Shown: positions 10,070 to 18,845, counted from the first letter of the stretch. The stretch: DNA of 39,214 bases from Spirochaetales bacterium (GCA_028282545.1 JANQHT010000149.1:1-39214), one strand, 5' to 3'. A program made the numbers and translations. Notes: generated by a model not told the origin, from the sequence alone.

Positions 10070-11089
10070 TTACGCCTTCGCGAGCTTGTGCTCGGCGAGG
10101 GCGGGGATCACGTGCTCGCCGTATTGCAGCAGCGTCTCCTCCTTGCCGTCGTGCTGGAGGTAGATCGCGAACTGGTCGACGCCGAGGGCGCGCAACTCCT
10201 CGAGACGGCGCAGTTGTTCTTCGGGCGGGCCGAGGATGCAAAAGCGGTCGATAACTTCATCGGGAACGAAGTCCGTGTGGGTGTTCCCCGCCTGGCCGTG
10301 CTGGTTGTAGTCGTACCCCTGGCGGTTTTTGATGTAGTCGGTGAGCGCCTGCGGGACACTATCCGTCTGGGCGCCGTAGCGCATCACGATGTCGGCCACG
10401 TGGTTGCCGACCATCCCGCCGAACCAGCGCACCTGGTCGCGCATGTAGGCCATGTCGTCACCAACATAGGCGGGCGCGGCGACGACGATTGTGAGGTCGT
10501 CCGGGTTCCGGCCCGCGTCGGCGGCGGCGCCGCGGACGCTCGCAACCATCCACTCGGTGATCTGCGGGTCCGCGAGTTGGAGGACGAAACCGTCGCACGT
10601 TTCACCGATCGTCTTGAGCGCCTTCGGACCGTAGCCGGCACCGTACACCTCTAATGTGGACTTCGATGCCCAGGGCAGTGTGATCATCGAGCCCTTGTAT
10701 TCCACGGTTCGCCCGTTGGCGAGTTCGCGGATGACGTGGGTTGCCGCGGCCATCGTGGCGAGCTTCGTCGGCCTGCCGTTGGTCACACGAACCGCCGAGT
10801 CGCCGCGCCCGATCGCGCAAACGGTGCGGTTCCCGAACATCTCGTTGAGGGTGGCGTACATACTCGCCGAGACGGTCCAGTCGCGCGTTGCCGGATTCGT
10901 CACCATCGGGCCGACAATCACGTTCCGAGTTTCAGCCAGAATCTGTGAGAAGACCACGTACGGTTCCTCCCACAGGATGTGGGAGTCATATGCCCACACG
11001 TGCGAAAACCCGAGCGACTCCGCTCGTTTCGCAAGTTCGACGACCCGAAGTGCCGGCGGGGTCGTCTGCAATACAATCCCAATGTCCAT
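10070..11089 (-). CDS. Luciferase-like (LLM class) F420-dependent oxidoreductase
   Basis: A 339-aa TIM-barrel protein of the bacterial luciferase-like family related to methylene-tetrahydromethanopterin reductase (Mer). It opens with MDIGIVLQTTPPALRVVELAKRAESLGFSHVWAYDSHILWEEPYVV. It also has VIVGPMVTNPATRDWTVSASMYATLNEM, the cofactor-loop region CAIGRGDSAVR, and the block EVYGAGYGPKALKTIGETCDGFVLQL. It resembles the group annotated as TIGR03842 (CPS_4081), whose substrate is not established. The ATG at 11087-11089 has a GAGGT before it. It sits between the F420 genes and pyrimidine-catabolic genes and is the only obvious F420 consumer in the window. I infer that it reduces a pyrimidine or hydantoin-type ring or a related metabolite. 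Confidence 0.88.
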   Translation of the reverse strand: MDIGIVLQTTPPALRVVELAKRAESLGFSHVWAYDSHILWEEPYVVFSQILAETRNVIVGPMVTNPATRDWTVSASMYATLNEMFGNRTVCAIGRGDSAVRVTNGRPTKLATMAAATHVIRELANGRTVEYKGSMITLPWASKSTLEVYGAGYGPKALKTIGETCDGFVLQLADPQITEWMVASVRGAAADAGRNPDDLTIVVAAPAYVGDDMAYMRDQVRWFGGMVGNHVADIVMRYGAQTDSVPQALTDYIKNRQGYDYNQHGQAGNTHTDFVPDEVIDRFCILGPPEEQLRRLEELRALGVDQFAIYLQHDGKEETLLQYGEHVIPALAEHKLAKA

Positions 11090-11120
11090 GTAGATACCTC
11101 ACTTGAATGATTTCTTCTTC

Positions 11121-11149
11121 ATGATAGGACGACCCATCCCGGAGTGCAA
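11121..11149 (-). promoter_or_regulatory. Candidate promoter of the LLM oxidoreductase gene
   Basis: On the minus strand TTGCAC (11149-11144), a 17-base spacer, TATCAT (11126-11121), 31 bases before the start codon. It shares the CTTGCAC element with the cofE and dihydropyrimidinase promoters. The remaining interval up to 11341 shows no gene. Confidence 0.5.
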
Positions 11150-11341
11150 GCGTCAAATGGCCACGAGAAGATAGTTTGCGCGCAAAAACAGCGGCACGGG
11201 CCGTACAATATGAGATATCCGGTTCCGCGTGCGCGTCCCAGCGACGCTTTTTGACGTACTCCAGCCTGTAGATCTCCACATCGCGATTCGACCGTTCGCA
11301 GGGCCGTTTGGCGAAACGACGGACTCACGTCGATAGAAAGA

Positions 11342-12241
11342 TCATCGATCGACCGGCACCCGCTGGATGATCCACAGCGATGCGAGTACAACGGCGACGC
11401 CCGTGAGAGTCCAGCCGTTTGGGCGTTCCGCGATGAAGACAACGGCAAAAACGAGACCGAAGACGGGAATGAGCATCTTGTACGACGACGCAACCACCAC
11501 GGGCATGTTCGCCAGGGCGCGGTTGAAAACCAGGTAGGTGAGGGACGTGCCGACGATTCCCAGGTAGAGCACGAGCGCAAGATGGCCGGGCGAGAGCGTC
11601 CGGAGAACGAAGTTCGCTTCGCCTCGTAGCGTGTTGATCAGAAAGAGAGCAATTGTTCCAGATGTCATCGACAACCAGGTAGGAATCAAGCCGCCGTACC
11701 GGCGAACGTACCGTTTCATCAAGACGCTGTAAAGGGTAAGCGAGAGCGACGCCCCCAGAAGGAGGAGATTGCCCAGGAAGGGTGCGTCGGATTCGTCGGA
11801 CATGAGCGAGAAGTCGCCACCCGTTACCACGAGCGCCATACCGATCAATCCGACCGCCGCGCCGCTCGCACGGCGCAAGGAGAGCGATTCGCCCAGGATC
11901 AACGTACCGAGGAGCGCCGCAAAGAGGGGCTGTGTGTTGGTCAGGAGGGCGCCGTTCACGGCCGTTGAAAGATCGAGTCCGAAGAAGAGGCACACCGCAA
12001 AAGATGTGACCCCCAAGAGACCAAGGAGCGTCATCCGTACCATGTCGCCCGGTGAGGGACGATCGGGAGTTCGGCTCAGTTCGCGGAGAAAAAACGGCGT
12101 GAGTGGAAGAATGCCCAGCAGATACCGTTGGAACGAGAGGGTGAGGGGGTCAACGGCCGTGACGACTACCTTGATGATCGTGTAAAAAGACGCCCAGATC
12201 ACCATGACGAGAACCATGGAGACGCCTTTTTTGTCGATCAT
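11342..12241 (-). CDS. EamA/DMT-superfamily transporter
   Basis: A 299-aa protein with ten predicted membrane helices arranged as two EamA repeats. The first begins VMVIWASFYTIIKVVVTAVDPLTLSFQRYLLGI; the second begins around LLLLGASLSLTLYSVLMKRYVRRYGG and ends with FAVVFIAERPNGWTLTGVAVVLASLWII. These proteins usually export amino acids or other metabolites. Its place between the F420/LLM gene and the beta-ureidopropionase gene suggests a link to a catabolic product, but specificity cannot be read. The ATG at 12239-12241 is divergent from the beta-ureidopropionase promoter. Confidence 0.9.
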   Translation of the reverse strand: MIDKKGVSMVLVMVIWASFYTIIKVVVTAVDPLTLSFQRYLLGILPLTPFFLRELSRTPDRPSPGDMVRMTLLGLLGVTSFAVCLFFGLDLSTAVNGALLTNTQPLFAALLGTLILGESLSLRRASGAAVGLIGMALVVTGGDFSLMSDESDAPFLGNLLLLGASLSLTLYSVLMKRYVRRYGGLIPTWLSMTSGTIALFLINTLRGEANFVLRTLSPGHLALVLYLGIVGTSLTYLVFNRALANMPVVVASSYKMLIPVFGLVFAVVFIAERPNGWTLTGVAVVLASLWIIQRVPVDR

Positions 12242-12338
12242 AGACGGCGAAAAATCCCCGGCATGTTATTGAGATTTTCATGCAACTTCATTCAACGTCA
12301 AGGGTTGCATCCATTCGGCCGGGACCCGATTTTTATTC

Positions 12339-12367
12339 TTGACGGCAACAAATGACTACCATATAAT
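12339..12367 (+). promoter_or_regulatory. Strong sigma70-type promoter of beta-ureidopropionase/permease operon
   Basis: TTGACG (12339-12344), a 17-base spacer, TATAAT (12362-12367). One of the clearest promoters in the window. It leaves a leader of about 135 bases before the GTG start at 12508. Confidence 0.7.
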
Positions 12368-12409
12368 CGAATTTCATAGTAACCGGCGATCGAACCGTTT
12401 TTGTAATAT

Positions 12410-12430
12410 TTGTATCTTTATTTGATACAA
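12410..12430 (+). promoter_or_regulatory. Inverted repeat in leader, candidate operator
   Basis: Perfect TTGTATC-N7-GATACAA about 40 bases downstream of the -10 box. Its half-sites resemble GntR-type operators, which carry TTGTAT..ATACAA. It could equally be a short RNA hairpin. Confidence 0.45.
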
Positions 12431-12507
12431 CGATTTATCCGTTTTGGTGCGTTCGTGCGCGTTGCGCTTTCATGCCGGATTCTACAACAACCGAGAGGGA
12501 GGAAGCT

Positions 12508-13371
12508 GTGTCAAGAATCGTTCGGTGTGCTCACATCCAGGCATCAAACCCCAAACACGATGGATCGGTCGCTGAAATCAAGGAGGCGATGATCCAGAAA
12601 CATCTGCCCATGATCGACGATGCCGGTAGCAAGGGCGTCCAAATCTTGTGCCTGCAGGAGATATTCTACGGACCGTACTTCTGCGCCGAGCAGGACATCA
12701 AGTGGTACGAATCGACCGAGCCCGTCCCAGGGCCCACCACGGAGCGGATGGCGGAATACGCCAGGAAGTACAAGATGGTCATGGTCGTCCCCGTATACGA
12801 ACGCGACCAGGAAGGCATCTACTACAACACGGCCGCCGTCATCGACGCAGATGGAAGCTATCTAGGGAAGATGCGGAAGATCCAGATTCCCCATACGCAC
12901 CCCGGATTCTGGGAGAAGTTCTACTTCAAACCGGGGAATCTCGGGTTTCCGGTGTTCGACACGGCCTACGCCAAGGTTGGCGTTTTCATTTGCTACGACC
13001 GTCACTTCCCGGAATCGGCGCGTTGCCTCGCGCTGAACGGCGCGGAGATCATGTTCAACCCCTCGGCCACCGTTGCAGGCAAGTCGGAGTACTTGTGGGA
13101 ACTGGAACAGCCTGCGTCCGCGGTAGCAAACGGCGTTTTCATCGGTGCCAACAACCGCGTGGGTGTGGAGAAACCGTGGGAGTTCGGCGAATTCTACGGA
13201 TCGAGTTACTTTGTGGATCCCCGGGGCAAGATTCTTGCCAAGGGTTCCCGCGACAAAGACGAACTCGTCGTGGCGGATCTGGACCTGGAAGAGATTCGCA
13301 AGGTTCGCGACGGGTGGGCGTTCTTCCGTGACCGTCGTCCCGAAATGTACGGCGAAATCTGCCGTTCATAA
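12508..13371 (+). CDS. Beta-ureidopropionase / N-carbamoyl amidase (nitrilase superfamily)
   Basis: Hydrolyses N-carbamoyl-beta-alanine (or related N-carbamoyl compounds) to beta-alanine, CO2 and ammonia, the third step of reductive pyrimidine breakdown. It is 287 aa with the nitrilase Glu-Lys-Cys triad visible at about E51 (CLQEIFYGPYFC), K124 (RKIQIPHTHPGFWEK) and C162 (FICYDRHFPESAR). The motif HPGFWEKFYFKPGNLGFPVF is typical of the carbamoyl-amidase branch. The GTG at 12508 is preferred over the upstream ATG at 12472 because a GAGGGAGG lies just before it and the protein then starts at the conserved SRIVRCAHIQ. It is followed 74 bases later by the NCS2 permease gene, with no terminator between. 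Confidence 0.92.
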   Translation: MSRIVRCAHIQASNPKHDGSVAEIKEAMIQKHLPMIDDAGSKGVQILCLQEIFYGPYFCAEQDIKWYESTEPVPGPTTERMAEYARKYKMVMVVPVYERDQEGIYYNTAAVIDADGSYLGKMRKIQIPHTHPGFWEKFYFKPGNLGFPVFDTAYAKVGVFICYDRHFPESARCLALNGAEIMFNPSATVAGKSEYLWELEQPASAVANGVFIGANNRVGVEKPWEFGEFYGSSYFVDPRGKILAKGSRDKDELVVADLDLEEIRKVRDGWAFFRDRRPEMYGEICRS

Positions 13372-13445
13372 CGGTGTGCACAACTGAGACAGTGGCTGGT
13401 GTGTAACACGGAAAGCGCTGCTCAGAAAGAGTTTATGGAGGAAGT

Positions 13446-14963
13446 ATGAGTGACAATGCACAACACTCCGGCTGGGTAATCTACCCCATAGGGAGTAAGC
13501 CGAAGATGGGTCTCGCGATCCTGCTCGGTCTCCAACAGTACCTGACGATGTTCGGTGCTACGGTCCTCATCCCGTTTATCGTGGGTGGGGCAATGGAGAT
13601 GCCGCAGGAAGAGCTGGCACTTTTGATCTCGACGATGTTCTTCTGTTCCGGTATCACCACGCTGATCCAGCAGTCGAGTGCCGGTAACCGTCTCCCGATC
13701 ATTCAGGGTGGTACGTTCTCGTTCCTCGGGCCGATGTTCGCCATCGTTGGAATGGTTGCAGCGGAAGGCATGGGGTGGCAGGTGATGATCCAGCAGGTCA
13801 GCGCGGCGGTCATGTTCGCGTCACTGTTCGAAATCATCCTCGGGTACACCGGACTCATGGGCCAGGTCAAGAAAGCGATCAGCCCCCTGGCGATTGCTCC
13901 TACCATCGCGATGATCGGTCTTGCGCTTTACGGCATTGGAGCTCCCTGGATGGCGAGCAACTGGACCGTGTCGATCATCACGATCGTCGCGCTGATCGTC
14001 TATTCGCAGGTCCTCTCGCACCGGTCCAAGGCGTTCATGCTCTTTCCCGTCCTGCTCGCGATCATCACCGGATGGGTGGCCGCCCTGATCGGTACGCTCG
14101 CCGGTTGGATTCCCGAAGGGAACGCAGCCAACCTGAACAGCGGTGTTGCGCTTATTCAGGCGGCTCCCTGGTTTACGCTCCGTCACGCGGTGCCGTTCAA
14201 GTGGGGCTTCCCTGAATTCAACGCCATCACTCTTGCCGGTTCGCTTGGTATGCTCGCCGGTTACCTCGGTTCAATGGTTGAGTCTATCGGTGACTACTAC
14301 GCCTGCGCGCGCATGGCTGAAGCCCCCGTCCCAACGCCGAAGATGATCTCCCGCGGTCTTGGTGCCGAGGGTCTCGGTTGTCTCGTGGCCAGCATCTTCC
14401 AGACCGGTAACGGCACAACCTCGTACTCGGAGAACATCGGTTCAATCGGTCTTACCCACGTTGCAAGCCGCCGCGTTGTTCGCACCGGTGCGGTGATCAT
14501 GCTGATCCTTCCGGCCTTTGGTAAGTTTGGCGCTACCCTGGCCACGCTGCCGCAGCCCGTTGTCGGAGCCATGTTCGTCGGTATGTTCGGTCTGATCGCG
14601 GCGGTTGGTATCTCCAACCTGCAGTTCACCAACCTGAACAACTCCCGGAACCTCTTCATCGTCGGTATCGCGTTTTTTGCGGGACTGAGCTTCCCGGCGC
14701 ATTTCAACGCCGCCCCGATCGACTGGTCCGCGGCTGGACAGTTCGCCGGCGTTCTCGGCAGCATCCTGCAGACGATCCTGACCACCGGTATGGCAGTTAC
14801 CGCTATCATCGCGATTGTCCTGGACAACGTGATCGGTGGTGCCACCAAGGCGGAACGCGGTCTCGAGTACTGGGACACCGAAGCCAGTGACGAGGCGTGG
14901 GAAAAAGCGGAAGCCGAATGGGCCAAGATGGCCGTCGGCGAAGAGCGGAAAGTCGATTTCTAG
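13446..14963 (+). CDS. NCS2-family uracil/xanthine permease
   Basis: A 505-aa inner-membrane nucleobase transporter of the UraA/XanQ class, with about 14 helices. Family signatures: LGLQQYLTMFGATVLIPF near the start, QGGTFSFLGPMF for the substrate-contact helix, and the motif QTGNGTTSYSENIGSIGLTHVASRRV (the conserved T-x-x-S/Y-S-E-N-x-G). The cytoplasmic tail is rich in charged residues (EASDEAWEKAEAEWAK). GGAGG precedes the ATG. Co-transcription with beta-ureidopropionase points to uptake of uracil, thymine or a hydantoin-like base. It is clearly different from the second NCS2 permease at 24213. Confidence 0.94.
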   Translation: MSDNAQHSGWVIYPIGSKPKMGLAILLGLQQYLTMFGATVLIPFIVGGAMEMPQEELALLISTMFFCSGITTLIQQSSAGNRLPIIQGGTFSFLGPMFAIVGMVAAEGMGWQVMIQQVSAAVMFASLFEIILGYTGLMGQVKKAISPLAIAPTIAMIGLALYGIGAPWMASNWTVSIITIVALIVYSQVLSHRSKAFMLFPVLLAIITGWVAALIGTLAGWIPEGNAANLNSGVALIQAAPWFTLRHAVPFKWGFPEFNAITLAGSLGMLAGYLGSMVESIGDYYACARMAEAPVPTPKMISRGLGAEGLGCLVASIFQTGNGTTSYSENIGSIGLTHVASRRVVRTGAVIMLILPAFGKFGATLATLPQPVVGAMFVGMFGLIAAVGISNLQFTNLNNSRNLFIVGIAFFAGLSFPAHFNAAPIDWSAAGQFAGVLGSILQTILTTGMAVTAIIAIVLDNVIGGATKAERGLEYWDTEASDEAWEKAEAEWAKMAVGEERKVDF

Positions 14964-14993
14964 GGATCCTTCCACTCGCGCTTGGTATATACA

Positions 14994-15025
14994 CATGAGG
15001 CAGCCTTGCTGCCTCATGTTTTTTT
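14994..15025 (+). terminator. Rho-independent terminator after NCS2 permease
   Basis: Ten-base-pair perfect stem (CATGAGGCAG / CTGCCTCATG), five-base loop, then seven T. It ends the beta-ureidopropionase/permease operon. Confidence 0.9.
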
Positions 15026-15052
15026 GTGTACAACGCTGACCAGGACGGAGAA

Positions 15053-15433
15053 ATGAACCAGACCTTACGGAAGGGGCTCTACGCCGGGCTTGCGGTGCTG
15101 CTCGTCATCGATTTCTACATGATCTTCAACGCCGGCAACCCCAACTCGCTCTTCCGGCCGCTCATCCCCGATCCGGCCTACGACGTGTCCGTCACGGTAG
15201 GTTTATCGATTCTGATCGTGGTGATTTCCCTCGTCCTTGGTGCCGGCGCCAACGAGAACTCGCTTCGAAACGTGCTCAAACGAAACGAAGCACACGTGCT
15301 GGCCATGCGGGCGAAGGGGCACGACGATTGGTCGATTGCCGTTTCGTTTGTGAACGAACTCGGCGTGCGGAGCCGCTTGGTGCGTCGCGTCCTGGAGTAC
15401 CGGGTTCGCCGCCTGGTCGGAAGGATCGGGTGA
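15053..15433 (+). CDS. Small membrane protein of unknown function
   Basis: About 126 aa with two hydrophobic segments (GLYAGLAVLLVIDFYMIF and VTVGLSILIVVISLVLGAG) and a basic C-terminal tail (LVRRVLEYRVRRLVGRIG). The tail block HVLAMRAKGHDDWSIAVSFVNELG resembles a small helical regulatory segment. The ATG at 15053 has GGAG before it; an upstream ATG at 15026 lies in the preceding terminator. It overlaps the next gene by four bases (GTGA), so the two are probably made together. I do not recognise the family. Confidence 0.7.
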   Translation: MNQTLRKGLYAGLAVLLVIDFYMIFNAGNPNSLFRPLIPDPAYDVSVTVGLSILIVVISLVLGAGANENSLRNVLKRNEAHVLAMRAKGHDDWSIAVSFVNELGVRSRLVRRVLEYRVRRLVGRIG

Positions 15434-15888
15434 CGGGAGTGGGTGGCAGCAACGCCAACACGCTGATTATCGGCGGCGCCTTCATCGCGATCGTCCTCTT
15501 CATCGCGTGGGTACGAAATCGGGAGGCGGATCGGCTCACCAAAATCGTGGGCAAGGAAAACCTCCTCATGAGCGCCTTTAACGTCTACTACCACGGGCTC
15601 GAAAGCGAGAAGGGCGGTCCCCTGCGGAGTATCGGTGCCCTTGCCCTGACGGTAGAGGGGCTCTACTACCGCGCACTGGTTCGCAAGCGGGAACTCTTCA
15701 TCCCCGGGAAACAGATCTCGTCGATCACAGTGATCAACGAATTCAAGGGCAAGAACATGTACGAGTACATCGTCGGAATCAACTTCGTGAACGATGAGGG
15801 CAAACGCGACCGCGCGGGATTCAAGATACCCCACCCCGAACGGTGGTCCGCGGCTATCCGGAAGGCGTTCCCCGACGCCGTCAACTGA
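15430..15888 (+). CDS. Membrane-anchored protein of unknown function
   Basis: About 152 aa with a single N-terminal membrane helix (TLIIGGAFIAIVLFIAWV) and a soluble beta-rich domain: IGALALTVEGLYYRALVRKRELFIPGKQISSITVI, then YIVGINFVNDEGKRDRAGFKIPHPERW. The pattern of beta strands and the closing WSAAIRK resembles a PH-like membrane-associated domain, but this is only an impression. The GTG at 15430 overlaps the previous stop; a GTG at 15439 is also possible. It faces fabF tail to tail. Confidence 0.7.
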   Translation: MTGVGGSNANTLIIGGAFIAIVLFIAWVRNREADRLTKIVGKENLLMSAFNVYYHGLESEKGGPLRSIGALALTVEGLYYRALVRKRELFIPGKQISSITVINEFKGKNMYEYIVGINFVNDEGKRDRAGFKIPHPERWSAAIRKAFPDAVN

Positions 15889-15942
15889 TCGCGGTGCGTT
15901 TTTTTGTCCGCCGCGGGACCGACCGTCCAGCTTCTCCTCGAT

Positions 15943-17181
15943 TCAGGCGGCGGTGAAGAGCACCGTACAATTCTGCCCTCCGAAACCGAACGAGTTGGAT
16001 AGAGCCGCCGATACGCGCGCCGGGCGCGCTTCGTTGGGAACGTAGTCCAGGTCGCACGCGGGATCGGGCGTCTCGTAATTGATCGTCGGGGGAATCGTAT
16101 CATTCGCAATGGCGAGGACGGTTGTAGCCGCCTCAATGGCGCCGGCAGCACCCAACGTGTGTCCTATCATCGACTTTGTGGAGCTTATCGGAACGCGGAA
16201 AGCGGAATCGCCCAGGGCGAGCTTTATGGCGATCGTCTCGGTTGCGTCGTTTGCCGCCGTAGACGTGCCGTGAGCGTTGATGTACGCGATTTCGTCACGG
16301 TTTATTCCACCGTCTTCCATGGCCATTGTCATTGCCGATGCTGCCGCGGCACCCTCCGGTTGCGGTATCGCGATACTGTGCGCGTCGGCGGTCATACCGA
16401 CGCCGGCAAGATACGCGAAAATCTGCGCACCCCGCCGTTTTGCGTCCTCCTCGCGCTCGAGCACCAGAATCGCTGCGCCTTCACCAATGAGAAAGCCGTC
16501 CCGGTCGCGATCGAAAGGGCGTGACGCCCGTTGCGGTTCATCATTGCGAGAGGTGAGTACGCCCATGCAGCTGTAGGCATTGACCGTCAACGGCGTTATC
16601 GCCGCTTCGGCACCCCCTGCCAGGACGCAATCGGCCTTCCCGGTTTGGAGGAGCATCTGCGCCGTGCCAAGAGCGTGGGCTCCGCTGGAGCAGGCGCTCG
16701 CGACGCCGAAGTTGGGACCCCTAATGCCCAGATCGATCCCGACGTTCGCCGACGACATGTTTGGGATTATCATAGGCACGGCGAGCGGATGCCCGTTCCC
16801 GGGCCCTTTTTCCAGGAGGATCTGATGTTGTTCCTCCAGATTGACATAGTCGCCGGCGGCGGTGCCCACCACGCACCCCACGCGCAGCTGAGGGAACGTT
16901 CCAAGATCGATCCCGGCGTCCTCAACGGCCTGTAGGGCTGCGCTGGACGCGAGCTGAGAGAAACGGGACATGCGTCGAAGGCGTTTCCGCGAGAGGCGCT
17001 CCGCCGGATCGAAGTCGCGAATCTCCGCCGCGACCGTACTTGTGAAACCGGTCGTATCGAAGCTCGATATCGGACCGGCGCCTGAGCGCCCCTCGCACAG
17101 GGAGGCCCAGAACGCTGTCCGGTCCTGTCCTATCGCCGAATGAACGCCGATGCCCGTCACCGCTATCCGAAGTTGCTTCAT
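15943..17181 (-). CDS. fabF: Beta-ketoacyl-ACP synthase II (KAS II)
   Basis: Condenses malonyl-ACP with acyl-ACP in fatty acid elongation; cytoplasmic. It is 412 aa, full length. The thiolase-fold catalytic Cys is in VASACSSGAHALG, and the two catalytic His residues are in NAHGTSTAAND and MIGHTLGAAGAIEA. The C-terminus has the conserved SNSFGFGGQNCTVLF. GAGGAG precedes the ATG. Transcription diverges from the flavin oxidoreductase gene. It stands alone here, without acpP, fabG or fabD, so this is not the main fab cluster and it may be a second copy. Confidence 0.96.
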   Translation of the reverse strand: MKQLRIAVTGIGVHSAIGQDRTAFWASLCEGRSGAGPISSFDTTGFTSTVAAEIRDFDPAERLSRKRLRRMSRFSQLASSAALQAVEDAGIDLGTFPQLRVGCVVGTAAGDYVNLEEQHQILLEKGPGNGHPLAVPMIIPNMSSANVGIDLGIRGPNFGVASACSSGAHALGTAQMLLQTGKADCVLAGGAEAAITPLTVNAYSCMGVLTSRNDEPQRASRPFDRDRDGFLIGEGAAILVLEREEDAKRRGAQIFAYLAGVGMTADAHSIAIPQPEGAAAASAMTMAMEDGGINRDEIAYINAHGTSTAANDATETIAIKLALGDSAFRVPISSTKSMIGHTLGAAGAIEAATTVLAIANDTIPPTINYETPDPACDLDYVPNEARPARVSAALSNSFGFGGQNCTVLFTAA

Positions 17182-17211
17182 ATTGGCTCCTCGATTGGCC
17201 TATCCAAAACT

Positions 17212-17250
17212 CGGCCAGTGTGCAACACTGATTTTATCGGTTGTTGGCCG
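17212..17250. promoter_or_regulatory. Nested inverted repeats in the fabF / flavin-oxidoreductase divergent promoter
   Basis: The 105-base gap between the divergent genes holds CAGTG-TGCAA-CACTG (17216-17230), overlapped by the outer pair CGGCCA (17212-17217) and TGGCCG (17245-17250). The placement fits an operator that could control both genes. No clear -35/-10 pair was found. Confidence 0.4.
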
Positions 17251-17286
17251 AATTTCATAGCGGATACCCGGCTTGGGGGCACAAAC

Positions 17287-18774
17287 ATGAACACGGATAC
17301 TCTGCATTCGCGCGTGGCGGCGTTACAACGTGTGACGGATGAATTTTCGCGGGCATTGCCGCTATCGCGGCTACGCGACGCGATCTCTACGGTGATCCGT
17401 GCGCGCGTTCCCGGCATCGACTGGCCGGCGTTGCGAATCGGCGATCTCGAGGTGGCAATCCCGATCGTACAGGGAGGGATGGGTGTCGGCATATCGCTCT
17501 CGCGCCTGGCGTCGGCAGTTGCCGAGCGAGGCGGAATTGGAGTGATCGCGGCCAACGCCATTGGGCTCATTGAGAAGGACTACTACCGGGACGGTCGGGC
17601 AGCCAATATCCGCGCCCTGCGTCGGGAGATCCGCACGGCCCGCCGGAACACCGACGGTGTGATCGGGGTGAACATCATGGTGGCTGTCAATGATTTTCAC
17701 GAACTCCTCGATGTTGCGATCGAGGAACGCGTCGACCTCGTGTTCATGGGAGCCGGCCTGCCGATCAAGGGATTGCCGGTGGAACGGATACGGGAGGCGG
17801 GCATCAAGGTGGTACCGATAGTCAGCTCGCGGCGGGCGACGGAGATGATCTTCCGGATGTGGAAGAAGATCTACGACGACGTGCCGGATGCCGTCGTGGT
17901 TGAAGGTCCGCTCGCAGGAGGGCATCTCGGTTTCTCCGTGGAACAGGTAGATGATCCCGCGTTCCGTCTTGAAGAGATCGTGCCGGACGTCGTGGAAGCG
18001 GTACGCGCGTTCGAAGACGAGATGGAGCGCGCGATTCCCGTCATCGCGGGCGGGGGAATCTACACCGGGGAGGACATCGCCGCGATCCTGGATGCCGGTG
18101 CGTCGGGGGTTCAGATGGGGACGCGCTTCGTTGCTACCGCCGAATGCGACGCCGATGAGAAGTTCAAACGGGCGTACGTCGAATGCACCGAGGCGGACAT
18201 CGGATTGATCGACAGTCCCGTGGGAATGCCCGGACGCGCGATCCGGAACGATTTTATCCGGTCCGCGGAGGCGGGGCGTCGTCCGGCGTTTCGGTGCGCC
18301 TGGCAGTGTCTCGCGAGCTGCAAAGCCGATGCGGCGCGATACTGCATCTCCATCGCTTTGAATAACGCGCGGATAGGCAAGATCGACAAGGGATTCGTCT
18401 TTGCCGGCGCCAACGCGTACCGTGTCGACAAGATAGTCTCGGTGGATCACCTCATGGAAACGCTCGGAGGCGAGTACCGGGAAGCGGCAACGGACGCGGT
18501 GGTGCGGCGCCTGGGGGACCGCCTCAACGTGGTCGAAGGATTACGGCGACGCTTTTCCGACGCACGTTCGCTTGCGGCGAAACTCGAACGGGAGTACGGC
18601 GACGCCATTACCACTCGGATTCGTCACGCCGGCGACGCGGGGATCGATCACATCCGCGACCTGTACGATTCCGCGCTCTCGTCGGTGCGCGCCCTGCAGC
18701 TACAGATCGCAGAGACGCTCGCCGATGCGTGGTCGCTTCTGAGCCCCGAGGTTTCGGCGACGGCGGAAAATTGA
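17287..18774 (+). CDS. Nitronate monooxygenase / FabK-like flavin oxidoreductase with extensions
   Basis: FMN-dependent TIM-barrel protein of the NMO/FabK family, about 495 aa; typical members are 310-360 aa. Core motifs: IPIVQGGMGVGIS, VFMGAGLPIKGLP, VVVEGPLAGGHLGF with the catalytic-region His, and IPVIAGGGIYTGEDIAAILDAGASGVQMGTRFVATAEC. A Cys cluster (about C337, C341, C345, C353) precedes YCISIALNNARIGKIDKG, as in the Firmicute/spirochaete branch of the family. There is a helical N-terminal extension of about 55 residues and a charged helical C-terminal extension of about 110. The ATG at 17287 has only a G-run upstream; the frame opens at 17140 inside fabF. Pairing with fabF hints at enoyl-ACP reduction (FabK role), but nitronate oxidation is equally possible. 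Confidence 0.85.
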   Translation: MNTDTLHSRVAALQRVTDEFSRALPLSRLRDAISTVIRARVPGIDWPALRIGDLEVAIPIVQGGMGVGISLSRLASAVAERGGIGVIAANAIGLIEKDYYRDGRAANIRALRREIRTARRNTDGVIGVNIMVAVNDFHELLDVAIEERVDLVFMGAGLPIKGLPVERIREAGIKVVPIVSSRRATEMIFRMWKKIYDDVPDAVVVEGPLAGGHLGFSVEQVDDPAFRLEEIVPDVVEAVRAFEDEMERAIPVIAGGGIYTGEDIAAILDAGASGVQMGTRFVATAECDADEKFKRAYVECTEADIGLIDSPVGMPGRAIRNDFIRSAEAGRRPAFRCAWQCLASCKADAARYCISIALNNARIGKIDKGFVFAGANAYRVDKIVSVDHLMETLGGEYREAATDAVVRRLGDRLNVVEGLRRRFSDARSLAAKLEREYGDAITTRIRHAGDAGIDHIRDLYDSALSSVRALQLQIAETLADAWSLLSPEVSATAEN

Positions 18775-18785
18775 CCGGGGCGCCG

Positions 18786-18812
18786 AAAAAAAAACGCGCG
18801 CCTCGGCGCGCG
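18786..18812 (-). terminator. Rho-independent terminator after the aminotransferase gene
   Basis: On the minus strand a GC-only stem (CGCGCGC / GCGCGCG) with a four-base loop is followed by nine T (complement of 18786-18794). It lies between the ends of two convergent genes, so it serves the minus-strand pyrimidine operon. Confidence 0.85.
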
Positions 18813-18845
18813 TCGCATCCGATCGGGCGGCCGCCTGTAGAATCG

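Noticed and set aside
18795..18812. CG-rich alternating stretch as a repeat element or CRISPR piece
   Set aside because: It is fully explained as the stem of a terminator for the minus-strand operon. No CRISPR-like spaced repeats were found anywhere in the window.
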